Source: Mucilaginibacter dorajii
Lineage (GTDB): Bacteria > Bacteroidota > Bacteroidia > Sphingobacteriales > Sphingobacteriaceae
NCBI RefSeq assembly: GCF_024808255.1
Contig: NZ_JANTYS010000011.1
Coordinates: forward strand, 152,025 to 216,024
DNA: 64,000 bases
Direction of reading: 5' to 3'
Below are positions 1 to 8,532 of this stretch, in pieces. The notes beneath the pieces were generated by a model. That model saw only the letters and a program-made list of their open reading frames with translations. It did not search any database and was not told the origin of the DNA. The translations under genes and the position numbers were made by a program. Every line of letters begins with the position of its first letter. The first letter of the stretch is position 1.

Positions 1-322
1 GAAAGTTTTGCGGACCTAACAGCGGCATATATTCGGGGTTGGCGGGTGCCAGCTGGGCTAACTCTTCAGAACGGCGCACAACACGCTCCAGGGCGGCGTC
101 ATCAAACTCATCAATAGTAGCGGTTCCGGCTTTTTTTCCAAAAACCGACATTACCGCTAAACTCATGGTGCTGATATCGCCAGCTGTTGAAACGGCATTC
201 AGCGCGTAACGGATATTTCCACCTTCGCTGCCGCTTAAAGTAACCTCACATTCTTCGGCTTTTGAAAAGGCTAATACCTTTTTTAATAAAGCCTGTGCTT
301 CTTCTTTATTTAATATTGGCAT
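1..322 (-). CDS. TldE/PmbA-like metalloprotease subunit, N-terminal part (cut by window edge)
   Basis: Partial gene running off the left edge; only about the first 107 residues are visible, beginning MPILNKEEAQALLKK. They align along their length with the start of the complete 445-residue TldE-like protein at 13864-15201, sharing GxxxGNIRYA, RxSEELAQLAP and the FGKK segment. It starts 7 bases after the stop of the TldD-like gene at 330-1967, so the two are almost certainly co-transcribed. Known for the family: TldE (PmbA) partners with the catalytic TldD in a heterodimer that cleaves unfolded or ribosomally made peptides; TldE itself lacks the metal site. The start at 322 is the first ATG and matches the paralogue. 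The rest of the protein cannot be judged. Confidence 0.88.
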   Translation of the reverse strand, partial: MPILNKEEAQALLKKVLAFSKAEECEVTLSGSEGGNIRYALNAVSTAGDISTMSLAVMSVFGKKAGTATIDEFDDAALERVVRRSEELAQLAPANPEYMPLLGPQNF

Positions 323-329
323 AATTCAA

Positions 330-1967
330 TTATCCGATCTTTCTTTTAGTGTTGATTACATTTACTCCTTTAAACAACGCGGTAGACGCGCCGTGCGATA
401 CCGCGCTTGATTGCGAAGGCTGACCTTTACCATCATTAAACGCGCCCCCTAAACGATAATCGCGCTCGTCGCAAACCTTGGCGCATGAGTTCCAAAACTC
501 CTGCGTGTTGGCCTGGTAAGCCACATCGTTAAGCATTCCGGCTATTTTACCTTCTTTGATCTCGTAAAAAAGCTGACCGCCAAACTGGAAGTTGTAGCGT
601 TGCTGGTCGATAGAGAATGAGCCATCACCAATGATATAAACACCTTTTTCTACATTTTTGATCATCTCATCAACGCTTAAAGGATTTTTGCCCGGCTGTA
701 AAGAAACATTTGGCATCCGTTGGAATTGTACGTCCTGCCAGCTTTGTGAGTAGCAACAGCCCTGTGATTCATTTAAGCCGATAATATGCGCCTGATCACG
801 AATGGCCTGGTAGTTAACCAACACGCCATTTTTAATGATATCCCATTTTTTACATTGAACTCCTTCGTCGTCATAACCTACCGCGCCTAATGAACCAACC
901 TGGGTTTTATCGCCAACAATATTTACAGCATCGCTGCCGAATTTAAAGTTGCCCGATTTCCATTTATCTAAGGTAAGGAAACTGGTACCTGCAAAGTTGG
1001 CCTCGTAACCCAATACACGGTCCAACTCTGTTGGGTGACCAACGGACTCGTGGATGGTTAACCAAAGGTGCGATGGATCTAATACCAAATCGTATTTACC
1101 CGGCTCAACAGATTTTGCTTTTAGCTTATCTCCTGCTTGTTGGGTAGCAAACTTGATGTCCTCCAACATATCATAACGTTTTTTGTAGCGTGGCGTTACG
1201 CCTAAAACCTTTTCGGTAGCCAAAGGATCAAGATATTCATACCCCATACCAACCGGCGAGCTTAATGATCTGCGGGTTTCAAATGAACCAGCTGTAGGAT
1301 CAATTTTGGTAACTGTAAAGCTTGGGTACAAACGGTGTACGTCCTGATCGATGTAGGAACCATCTGTTGAGGCAAAATATTTTTGCTCGTTAACTGCAAA
1401 CATAATAGAATTAACAAAGTTGGCACCACCTGCCATGGCAATACCATTGGCATTAAGCAATAGGTCTACCTTTTCTTTAATGGGCACTTCAAAGGCATTT
1501 TTAGTTAGCGGTGTTTTCCAACTCACCTCGCCATATCCTTTTTGAGGGGCAAGCTGTACAGGCGCGCCGCCAATTTTAGCGTTGGCTTTGGCAACAGCAA
1601 CCGCTTTTAGCGCGGTTTTGGCCATGCCCTCCTTGGTTACATCATTTGTAGCCGCAAAGCCCCAGCAACCATTAGCAATAACGCGGATCCCAATTCCGTA
1701 CGATTCGGTGTTGGCCACGTTAAGCACCTTGTTTTCGCGGGTAACCACAAACTGGTTAAGGTAACGGCCTATCCGCACATCGGCATAGCTTGCACCGTTT
1801 GATTTGGCTGTGTTTAAAGCAACATCGGCCAGTTCCTTTTTGATCTTTGCATCAACGCCTTCCAGCGCCTGTAAAGGATCGATCGTTTTAGCAAGTGCGT
1901 TCATGCCGGGCAGCATCATAGCGCCCGCGCCCATACCTGTTAAATAAATAAAGTCGCGTCTTCTCAA
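330..1967 (-). CDS. TldD-like zinc metalloprotease with twin-arginine-like leader
   Basis: 545-residue TldD family protein. The zinc motif HESVGH (HExxxH) lies at residues 306-311 within a conserved TIHESVGHPTELDRVLGYEA segment. A cysteine pair close to the C-terminus (NSCAKVCD) may supply the third metal ligand. The N-terminus RRRDFIYLTG followed by a hydrophobic stretch resembles a Tat signal, which suggests an exported form, unlike cytosolic E. coli TldD. The start codon is TTG at 1967, supported by a perfect AGGAGG at 1976-1981 eight bases upstream and by the leader. That strong Shine-Dalgarno is unusual for Bacteroidota. The partner tldE follows after 7 bases. A close paralogue sits at 12223-13857 in the other orientation. 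The family is known to process peptides; the substrate here is unknown. Confidence 0.9.
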   Translation of the reverse strand: MRRRDFIYLTGMGAGAMMLPGMNALAKTIDPLQALEGVDAKIKKELADVALNTAKSNGASYADVRIGRYLNQFVVTRENKVLNVANTESYGIGIRVIANGCWGFAATNDVTKEGMAKTALKAVAVAKANAKIGGAPVQLAPQKGYGEVSWKTPLTKNAFEVPIKEKVDLLLNANGIAMAGGANFVNSIMFAVNEQKYFASTDGSYIDQDVHRLYPSFTVTKIDPTAGSFETRRSLSSPVGMGYEYLDPLATEKVLGVTPRYKKRYDMLEDIKFATQQAGDKLKAKSVEPGKYDLVLDPSHLWLTIHESVGHPTELDRVLGYEANFAGTSFLTLDKWKSGNFKFGSDAVNIVGDKTQVGSLGAVGYDDEGVQCKKWDIIKNGVLVNYQAIRDQAHIIGLNESQGCCYSQSWQDVQFQRMPNVSLQPGKNPLSVDEMIKNVEKGVYIIGDGSFSIDQQRYNFQFGGQLFYEIKEGKIAGMLNDVAYQANTQEFWNSCAKVCDERDYRLGGAFNDGKGQPSQSSAVSHGASTALFKGVNVINTKRKIG

Positions 1968-1975
1968 AGTATATT

Positions 1976-1981
1976 CCTCCT
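1976..1981 (-). promoter_or_regulatory. Strong Shine-Dalgarno deciding a TTG start
   Basis: AGGAGG on the minus strand, eight bases before the TTG at 1967. It decides the start of the TldD-like gene, because no ATG lies upstream in frame near it and the twin-arginine-like leader begins at this TTG. Most other genes in the window have no comparable ribosome-binding site. Confidence 0.7.
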
Positions 1982-1999
1982 TTTAGTACTTATTTGTGC

Positions 2000-3784
2000 C
2001 TACAGAAATTTAGCCTCCACCCACAGAAACACACAGGCTATTAATAGCAAAACATAAAAATAAATTTTACTTACAGCAATCGTAGCTTTTTCATGTATCT
2101 GTTTTGTTACAAGGCTGTTTAAATGATTGGTTTCGATGTAATTCCTGGTGTCCAACTGCCTGTTTGCTGCACGGATGCCGCTCCACTCGTTATCCTTATA
2201 AACATAAAACCAATTTACCAATCCACCTGCCTGCTGCACAGACTGCCAACCTGCTGCCCCGGGCCAATAATTAACTTCCCATTCAAAGGGCAATAAGCTA
2301 TGTTGCGCTGACGCTATTGAAACATCGTTGATTTTTACGTTTAATGGGGCTACAGCGTTTTGTAACAGTAATTGCAGAGGTTTTGACATAGTTGGAATTG
2401 CCGATAGCGTATTCCAGTTTTCTGTCACCGGTAACCTGCGCGCTGCTTTGCCAATTAATAACGACCATAAATTGGTATAATCATTTTTATCGCCATTAAG
2501 CATCCAACTGAACGTGTTGTTTAGCGGCGTAAATACCAGTTTCCCACTTCCGGCCAACGCTGTAGCTGCAAAAACATGCGCACGCTCATCGGTTACCAGG
2601 CTTTGTGTATTACCCCCGCTTTTTATATAAACCAGGCCAGCGTTAAATTTATCGGTTTTGGCCAGTTCACCCTGAAGAAGCAGCGGAACAGGGAGCGGCT
2701 CTTTTAGGGCCAATCTATCGGTTGGGAAATCACGCTGCAGCCAGGAGGTTGAATGCGTGGTAGTATCCCCTTTAATGATAATGCCTAATCCTTTTTGTGT
2801 TACTTCCTGTTGCAGGGCCGATGCCTCGCCCCCATTTAGAGTTTTCAAAACGGCCAGATCGCCAATTAATACGTCAAATTTTGCCAATGTGGCCTGTGAG
2901 AGGTGATCTATAGGAAATTGATCAAGGTTGATGAACTCCTTATTGAATTTATCTTTACTGATAGCCGAGCGTACTGCCACTGCATAACCGCTTTGGGATA
3001 GCCAGTTTTTTAAAAACCGGCTTTCAAAATCGGGCGATGCCGTAAGCATCAACACCTTTAAAAGTTTAACAGGTTCAATTTGTACCGGCAGATCTTCCTT
3101 TTCAATGGTATCTGTGCCAACTATGGCTAAGAGGTTAAAAACATTTTTGCCCGTGTTTTTAGGAATGGTGGTTAATTGAAAGGGATTATCACCATCCGCG
3201 TTGCTCATTACTGAATCAAGCCCGGTACTTAAACCTTTCAATACCAGTTTTACTTTTTTTGCTGATGCGTTTTTGAAGTTGCCCTGTATGGTCAATGGTT
3301 CGCCTGCTTTAAGCTTTTGCGCCCAGGCGGCGGCCGTAATACCTTGTTTAACAGAAGCAGGATAAAAAACTATAGGTAAGCCATTTAACTGCTGCAATTC
3401 TTCTTTATCCAACCCATCACCTAAAATACGCAATCGGGTAACAGTTGAATCGGCCACGATTTGATCAAGGCTGCTTAACAAAACAGCTTTTGCATTTTCC
3501 TTTTTTATTTTTTCATCTAAAGTGAATGTTTTGACTGTAGCATATTGCTTTAGGCTATCTGTGTTATATCCCTGTGTTAGCAATATAACCTCGTTCTTAT
3601 CCTGTTTAACAATATCCCTTTGATAAGTTAACGGCAGGGCGACGCAAGCCAATGCCAGTACAGCCAGCAAAGCGGCAATCATGCGTAATACTAAACGCGA
3701 TTTATTGACGCGCGCATACTCCTTCCAAACCGCAAATGCTGCCAGTAAAATGCAAACTATCATAACAATGCTATTCCAGTTCAT
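2000..3784 (-). CDS. Membrane protein with glutamine-amidotransferase-like domain, MoxR/BatA cluster
   Basis: 594 residues. Two hydrophobic helices at the N-terminus (about 5-22 and 31-52) and one at the very C-terminus (about 570-592) bracket a large soluble, probably periplasmic, part. The middle (about 240-370) has the pattern of a class-I glutamine-amidotransferase-like fold: LKVLMLTASPDFE, then DVLIGDL, then GLGIIIKGD. I see no clear catalytic triad. It is the last gene of the MoxR-DUF58-BatA-DUF4175-like series, 6 bases after the upstream gene. Uncharacterised membrane proteins of this layout commonly end such clusters in Bacteroidota. The function is unknown, and a structural or scaffold role in the envelope is an inference. 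Confidence 0.8.
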   Translation of the reverse strand: MNWNSIVMIVCILLAAFAVWKEYARVNKSRLVLRMIAALLAVLALACVALPLTYQRDIVKQDKNEVILLTQGYNTDSLKQYATVKTFTLDEKIKKENAKAVLLSSLDQIVADSTVTRLRILGDGLDKEELQQLNGLPIVFYPASVKQGITAAAWAQKLKAGEPLTIQGNFKNASAKKVKLVLKGLSTGLDSVMSNADGDNPFQLTTIPKNTGKNVFNLLAIVGTDTIEKEDLPVQIEPVKLLKVLMLTASPDFESRFLKNWLSQSGYAVAVRSAISKDKFNKEFINLDQFPIDHLSQATLAKFDVLIGDLAVLKTLNGGEASALQQEVTQKGLGIIIKGDTTTHSTSWLQRDFPTDRLALKEPLPVPLLLQGELAKTDKFNAGLVYIKSGGNTQSLVTDERAHVFAATALAGSGKLVFTPLNNTFSWMLNGDKNDYTNLWSLLIGKAARRLPVTENWNTLSAIPTMSKPLQLLLQNAVAPLNVKINDVSIASAQHSLLPFEWEVNYWPGAAGWQSVQQAGGLVNWFYVYKDNEWSGIRAANRQLDTRNYIETNHLNSLVTKQIHEKATIAVSKIYFYVLLLIACVFLWVEAKFL

Positions 3785-3790
3785 TTGCTG

Positions 3791-5908
3791 TTAGTTAACG
3801 GTTTTAAGGTTTTTATAATAATCGCGCGATAAGCCCAGATCTGTAGGCGCAACGCCGGCGGCAGGTGTTTTAATCGCATTGATCAATGTTTTTTGAATCG
3901 CTTTTTCGACCAAGGCGACGTCAGTTACATTAACTCCTTTTTGATTCGACAAGATTCTGCGCATGGCACTCAAAGCAGGCAAATAGGCTCCCGGCTGCGC
4001 AGATGCCTTTAAGCTAAGTTGCTGACTGGCTAAGGCTAACACATGTTTATCTGCATCATTTATTTGTCCTCTGGTTTTTAATTGCTCTAATACGATTACC
4101 GCCTTTTTCAGGTTTTCAAACTGATCCGTACCTGGTTTAATATCCTGTTTAAACAAAGGCTGATCTATTTTTGAGAGATCGCCACTTAACCGTTTCTCCA
4201 TTTTTAAAGCCGGTGGATTATAAGCCGTTTTAGCCACGTAAACCCTTGATTTTTGTTGCAGATCTTTTAGTAAACGCAAGGCCTTGTACTCAAATGGCAA
4301 AGCATTCTGGGGTTTATATAGCCGCAATTGCAGTTCGGCTTTCCACATTTCGGTAAGAGTGGCTTTGAGTTGTTTTTTTAATTCGGGGTCAAAAAATTGA
4401 GCATCTTCGGCATTGTCATGCTTATCGGTATACTTATCCAATACCACGGCTGCGTTGCCATAATTTTTGATGTCACCTACCGGATCGTTTTTATCATCGG
4501 CAGGATTAATGTCCGATTCTGATTCTTCGCCTAAAAACTTACCATAACGCAGGCGCAGCAACTTTTGATCAATACCAAGGTCGTTACTCCGGTTATTAAA
4601 TTGCTCTACGCTGATGCTGTCTTTATCCTTCAATAAATGTTCGGTATCTACGATGATCTGCCGCTCGCTTCTGAAAAATTCGGGCTTTTGGTTTACGCCG
4701 GTCAACATGCCATCCATGCTCAATAGCTGCGCGGTATCCTGTATGGTAACCGTGTATACATCTGTTCGGCTTTGTTGTTGATGGGTATCAGTAGCCTGCA
4801 CATAAAAATAAAGCTCATCGCCCGGCTCCATCTTTAAATCGGGCAGGTTGATTAGCTTTTGCAAATCGTATTGTGGATGATGACCGACAAAGGAACTTGA
4901 AAAATTCAGCTTATACTCTTTAAATTTCACAGCCTCCCCACTTCCTTTGGCAACTGTAGCAAAGATCAATGCGCTACTTACGCCATAATCATCATTAATA
5001 GCTGTATTGATATTTATTTTTTGCGCCTCGCCCGCATCTATATACGTATATTGTTTTGGGGTTTTGATTCGGACAACCGGCGGCTGATCTGTAATTACCT
5101 GTACCTGGTATAAATCGGATAGCTTGCCATCTACATTTACCTGGTAAAACCCCGGTTTGCTGATCACTTTATTAACCTGCCATTGTGTATTATCAGTATT
5201 TTTAAGTTTGATAACCTCTTTATCGTTAAATAGCAAGAATATCTGCTTAACGGCTATATTGGTAGTGATATGCCAGGTTACGGTAGCGCCATCCTCTACA
5301 TTTAAGATGAATTTATCCTGTTGCCGTGTTGCTTTGCCAGTGTATAATGGTGGCGCAACGTGTACGTTAACAGCAGAAATTTGCGGTAAGATCTTTTCCG
5401 GAACAGCTGTTTTTTCTGCAGATAATCTCTTACCATCTGTATAATGAACTTGTTTGGATACGCTGCCAGCTAACCAACTTACTGCTAAAGCTATTGCAAG
5501 TAACAGCAGCGCCAGTTTTATTCTTTTGAAAAAGGCTTTATGAGGTAGTGGGATCTCCTGTAATTCAGCTTCAACTTTTTGCAATTGTAAGGTTTCGAGC
5601 AGGTTTAATTCTGCCGCAGGTTTTAAAGTGAGCGTGCTGCTTTCTTCAAGTTGCGGATATTGGCGGTTTAGGAAGTTGGCTATCGAAGTGTTACTTATAG
5701 CCCAGGTCTTATAAATAAACACAAAAACTAACAAGCTTGCCATAAACACTGGTACTGCCCAAAGTAAGGCGATATGCAGACTGTAGTTTACTATCGTGAT
5801 AATGACAATAGAGAACGCAGCCGCAAAAAGCACATCGGCAATTAGCTGATATACGATGTACGTTTTGCGTATCGCGCTGATCTTATGTATCCCTGTTTGC
5901 TCAGCCAT
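3791..5908 (-). CDS. DUF4175-like membrane protein
   Basis: 705 residues. Two N-terminal transmembrane segments (about 25-47 and 49-70) and a third near 133-152 are followed by a long region with beta-sandwich-like segments (about 180-400) and a helical, charged C-terminal part. Length and architecture resemble DUF4175/TIGR02302 proteins found beside MoxR-type ATPases; this is recognition of layout, not a profile hit. The start ATG overlaps the end of the upstream BatA-like gene by 8 bases (ATGGCTGA), which points to translational coupling. Its neighbours suggest a membrane complex served by the MoxR ATPase. No catalytic motif is evident. Confidence 0.75.
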   Translation of the reverse strand: MAEQTGIHKISAIRKTYIVYQLIADVLFAAAFSIVIITIVNYSLHIALLWAVPVFMASLLVFVFIYKTWAISNTSIANFLNRQYPQLEESSTLTLKPAAELNLLETLQLQKVEAELQEIPLPHKAFFKRIKLALLLLAIALAVSWLAGSVSKQVHYTDGKRLSAEKTAVPEKILPQISAVNVHVAPPLYTGKATRQQDKFILNVEDGATVTWHITTNIAVKQIFLLFNDKEVIKLKNTDNTQWQVNKVISKPGFYQVNVDGKLSDLYQVQVITDQPPVVRIKTPKQYTYIDAGEAQKININTAINDDYGVSSALIFATVAKGSGEAVKFKEYKLNFSSSFVGHHPQYDLQKLINLPDLKMEPGDELYFYVQATDTHQQQSRTDVYTVTIQDTAQLLSMDGMLTGVNQKPEFFRSERQIIVDTEHLLKDKDSISVEQFNNRSNDLGIDQKLLRLRYGKFLGEESESDINPADDKNDPVGDIKNYGNAAVVLDKYTDKHDNAEDAQFFDPELKKQLKATLTEMWKAELQLRLYKPQNALPFEYKALRLLKDLQQKSRVYVAKTAYNPPALKMEKRLSGDLSKIDQPLFKQDIKPGTDQFENLKKAVIVLEQLKTRGQINDADKHVLALASQQLSLKASAQPGAYLPALSAMRRILSNQKGVNVTDVALVEKAIQKTLINAIKTPAAGVAPTDLGLSRDYYKNLKTVN

Positions 5909-7412
5909 GCTTTACTAAAGGTTTATTTTTATGAACCAGCCATCGTTCTATCAAGAACACAACAACCAATATCAGCCAGAAATAATGCGCCAGATCGGTT
6001 TGTTCAATTACCTTACTACTGCTATTATTATGTGCTGACGAAATTATATTTGGCATTAGTTGCCTATGATCAATAGTGTCTCTGTTGCTAATTATAATCC
6101 ATTTATTATCAGAATTATATAAAATTAAATTCAATAATAACTTAGGAAAATTATCGCTCCAAACCAGGTCGTTCCAGGTGGGATTGAAGTGCGAATAGAA
6201 ATGATATGAAGTTGATTCTTTAGTTAAAACCGGGTTGCCAAAACCATCAACCCAAAGCGGGGTTGCATTATCATTTGAACTGTTTTTGATGAGCTTATAT
6301 AAAGCTATTGGTCGCTCCTGCCCGGCTATAGCATATGGCCCATCAGTTTTAATCCACGAGGTGGTATTGACTGCCATTCCTGTCTTGTAGCTAAACATAT
6401 GAACTCCCTTTTTTATGGGTTCAGTATCAACAGGCTTATCCGCCAACCAAAAGATCCAATCATACCCTCCCTGAATTTGGCTTGAATCGGTATATAGTTT
6501 GGTGGTTATTTTACGCTGGCTAAAATTGCCTACTGCCGATAACGCCGCCTTCAGATAAGCGGCATCAGTATTATACTTGTCAGTATAAATAGCTATTTTT
6601 AAAGTAGTTGTATCTATTTGTATTAACTTTTGCTTAGCATTTTTAAAACCGACAACCGGGTTGCCATGGTTGATATCAACTGTAAACGGCGATTTAGGAT
6701 CACCTTCGGATTGGATGATATAGTTGGTAAAATAAGTTCCGGATGGTTTGCTGTTACCTTCAATCACCTTAATAGAATTCGTATTGGTAAACCAGGCACT
6801 TTGGATCCATTGGCTTACCGAATCGGCTGGTGTATAGGTTTGCCAGTGCAGGTTAAGTGATACCGATGGTTTGCTCCCGCTAAAATACCTGGATTGGTTT
6901 GGGCTGAACAGGTACACCGGGATATTTTCGGGTAGTGTTTTATTCAGCATCGATATCAAACTCCAATAATTTTTTACTCCACGTTCATTTTTTAGTGAAG
7001 TATCTGTTAATGCCTTATTTAGTTCAAACTTTGAGAATTTTTGATCAAAAAAATGAAACTCATAGCCACTTTTTGATAAAGAATCGATAACAGGTTTGAA
7101 TTGATGGTAAGTTTCCGTTAAGTTATCTTTTGGGAGGAGTATCCAGCCTTTTGTAGCGCTTAAAGATTGGTACCGTTGCCATATTGGTGCCGCCAATAAA
7201 AAGGCCAGGACGATTAAAAAAAGACACCGAACCAAAAACAACAACACGTCGTTCAGCCTAAAACTACGACTGCTTTTTTGAGCGGCAGCGGTGATCAAAG
7301 CGATGCTGCCTACTTTTAAAGTTTTGCCCGGCTTTATATTCCACAGGTGTATAATTACCGGGATACTTACCGCGGCAATAGCAAACAACCATATGGGATT
7401 TAAAAACTGCAT
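5901..7412 (-). CDS. BatA N-terminal-domain membrane protein
   Basis: 503 residues. The first 80 carry the characteristic BatA N-terminal domain: FLNPIWLFAIAAVSIPVIIHLWN, then a KTLKVGSI segment, and a second helix LLFLVRCLFLIVLAFLLAAP. A final helix lies near 478-495. The middle does not show the DxSxS metal site of von Willebrand A domains, so it differs from classical BatA/BatB and is better called a BatA-domain protein. It lies between the DUF58 gene and the DUF4175-like gene, overlapping the latter by 8 bases. Known for the family: Bat proteins cluster with MoxR and affect envelope stress tolerance in Bacteroides fragilis. The exact role here is not known. Confidence 0.82.
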   Translation of the reverse strand: MQFLNPIWLFAIAAVSIPVIIHLWNIKPGKTLKVGSIALITAAAQKSSRSFRLNDVLLFLVRCLFLIVLAFLLAAPIWQRYQSLSATKGWILLPKDNLTETYHQFKPVIDSLSKSGYEFHFFDQKFSKFELNKALTDTSLKNERGVKNYWSLISMLNKTLPENIPVYLFSPNQSRYFSGSKPSVSLNLHWQTYTPADSVSQWIQSAWFTNTNSIKVIEGNSKPSGTYFTNYIIQSEGDPKSPFTVDINHGNPVVGFKNAKQKLIQIDTTTLKIAIYTDKYNTDAAYLKAALSAVGNFSQRKITTKLYTDSSQIQGGYDWIFWLADKPVDTEPIKKGVHMFSYKTGMAVNTTSWIKTDGPYAIAGQERPIALYKLIKNSSNDNATPLWVDGFGNPVLTKESTSYHFYSHFNPTWNDLVWSDNFPKLLLNLILYNSDNKWIIISNRDTIDHRQLMPNIISSAHNNSSSKVIEQTDLAHYFWLILVVVFLIERWLVHKNKPLVKHG

Positions 7413-7418
7413 GCCCGT

Positions 7419-7450
7419 CCTAAATCCTCCCCTGAAGGGGAGGACTTTTT
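7419..7450. repeat. CCTCCCCT palindromic intergenic repeat
   Basis: A perfect 9-bp inverted repeat, TCCTCCCCT at 7425-7433 and AGGGGAGGA at 7436-7444, with flanking CCTAAA and CTTTTT. The same motif type, with CTCTCCAAAGGAGAG, recurs at 47301-47409. It sits between the DUF58 and BatA-domain genes and could form a hairpin in the operon mRNA. I interpret it as a copy of a dispersed short palindrome rather than a dedicated terminator. Confidence 0.6.
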
Positions 7451-7505
7451 ATTTTGTTAATATATAAATGTCCGTAGCGAGGGGTTTTAAACCCATCACT
7501 ATCTA

Positions 7506-8384
7506 TTAAAATTTACTTTTGTTGCGTTGAACCAAAAAGTCGCGTAAGGCTTCGTCTAAAGGTTGGGATGTGCTCAGCATCCGGTAATAGATATGTTTGC
7601 CTAATAACTGCATCCTGATATCCTCTAAATGAGCTTTAAGTTTTGCCTGGTATTCCGCGGCTTGTTGGACGTTCACATCCACCGTTTCACCTGTTTCCAG
7701 GTCCTCTAACGTGGAGTATCCACTAAAATCAAATTCAAGCTCATTTTTGCCCATCAGGTGAAATACTATTACTTCATGTTTCAGGGCTGATAAGGAGTCA
7801 AGTAGTCTGCTGATCTCCCCTGCCGACTGGTACATGTCTGTAATAAACACTAATAATTCCTTACGGCCATCCCCGGCAAACAGTTCTTTATAATGGATGG
7901 GGTGCGTAAATGTGCCCGATGGTTTTACCTGCTGCAAATGGTATAACAAGCGCTGCAAATGCTGAGGATCAGGTTTGGAAGCCAGCGAAAACAAGCCCCC
8001 ATCCTCTAAAACATATAAACCAACCGAATCGCCCTGCAAGTTTGATAGCCACGCTAACGAGGCAGCCAGGAAGCGGGCATAATCTATCTTTTTAATGCCG
8101 TTATCATCATGGTTCATGGATGCGCTGGCATCCACCAAAAACCTTACAGAAATACTCGTTTCAACCTCCGATTCGCGGATATAGTATCTATCGCTCCGGG
8201 CAAACATGCGCCAATCCAGCCATCTTAAATCGTCACCCGGCTGATAGCTGCGATACTGGCTAAATTCCAATCCGGGCCCTTTTACTTTACTTTTGTTAAA
8301 GCCATTCATAAAGCCATCAATAACCGTTTTCGCCAGTAATGGCAAATCCTTAATGGTCATTAATACTTTAGGATCAAGCTGCAT
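7506..8384 (-). CDS. DUF58 protein with vWA-like metal site
   Basis: 292 residues, the usual length for DUF58 proteins. The typical N-terminal block PGLEFSQYRSYQPGDDLRWL-DW is present at about 38-58. The von Willebrand A-like domain has the metal-ion-dependent adhesion motif DASAS (LVDASASMNHDD, about 88-99), plus FITDMYQSAGE further on. No transmembrane segment is seen, so it is probably cytosolic or membrane-associated through partners. It lies downstream of moxR with a palindromic repeat in the 148-bp gap. DUF58 and MoxR proteins are regularly paired; MoxR is thought to load or remodel vWA-domain partners. Confidence 0.88.
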   Translation of the reverse strand: MQLDPKVLMTIKDLPLLAKTVIDGFMNGFNKSKVKGPGLEFSQYRSYQPGDDLRWLDWRMFARSDRYYIRESEVETSISVRFLVDASASMNHDDNGIKKIDYARFLAASLAWLSNLQGDSVGLYVLEDGGLFSLASKPDPQHLQRLLYHLQQVKPSGTFTHPIHYKELFAGDGRKELLVFITDMYQSAGEISRLLDSLSALKHEVIVFHLMGKNELEFDFSGYSTLEDLETGETVDVNVQQAAEYQAKLKAHLEDIRMQLLGKHIYYRMLSTSQPLDEALRDFLVQRNKSKF

Positions 8385-8445
8385 GTATTTCGGAATTGGG
8401 ATTTTCGATTTCGGATTTATTTTTTTTGCCGGTGTTTATTACCAC

Positions 8446-8527
8446 CGTCATTGCGAGGTACGAAGCAATCCCTAACTATACAGAGCGAATCTGCAAATCG
8501 GGGATTGCTTCGTACCTCGCAATGACG
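8446..8527. repeat. 27-bp perfect inverted repeat (TCATTGCGAGG family)
   Basis: Left arm 8446-8472 and right arm 8501-8527 are exact reverse complements over 27 bases, starting CGTCATTGCGAGGTACGAAG, with a 28-base loop. It fills most of the gap between moxR and the DUF58 gene. No transposase is nearby and it has no T-run of a classical terminator. It looks like a short non-autonomous palindromic element. In mRNA it would make a very stable hairpin that could shield or separate the two messages. Confidence 0.9.
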
Positions 8528-8532
8528 ATGAA

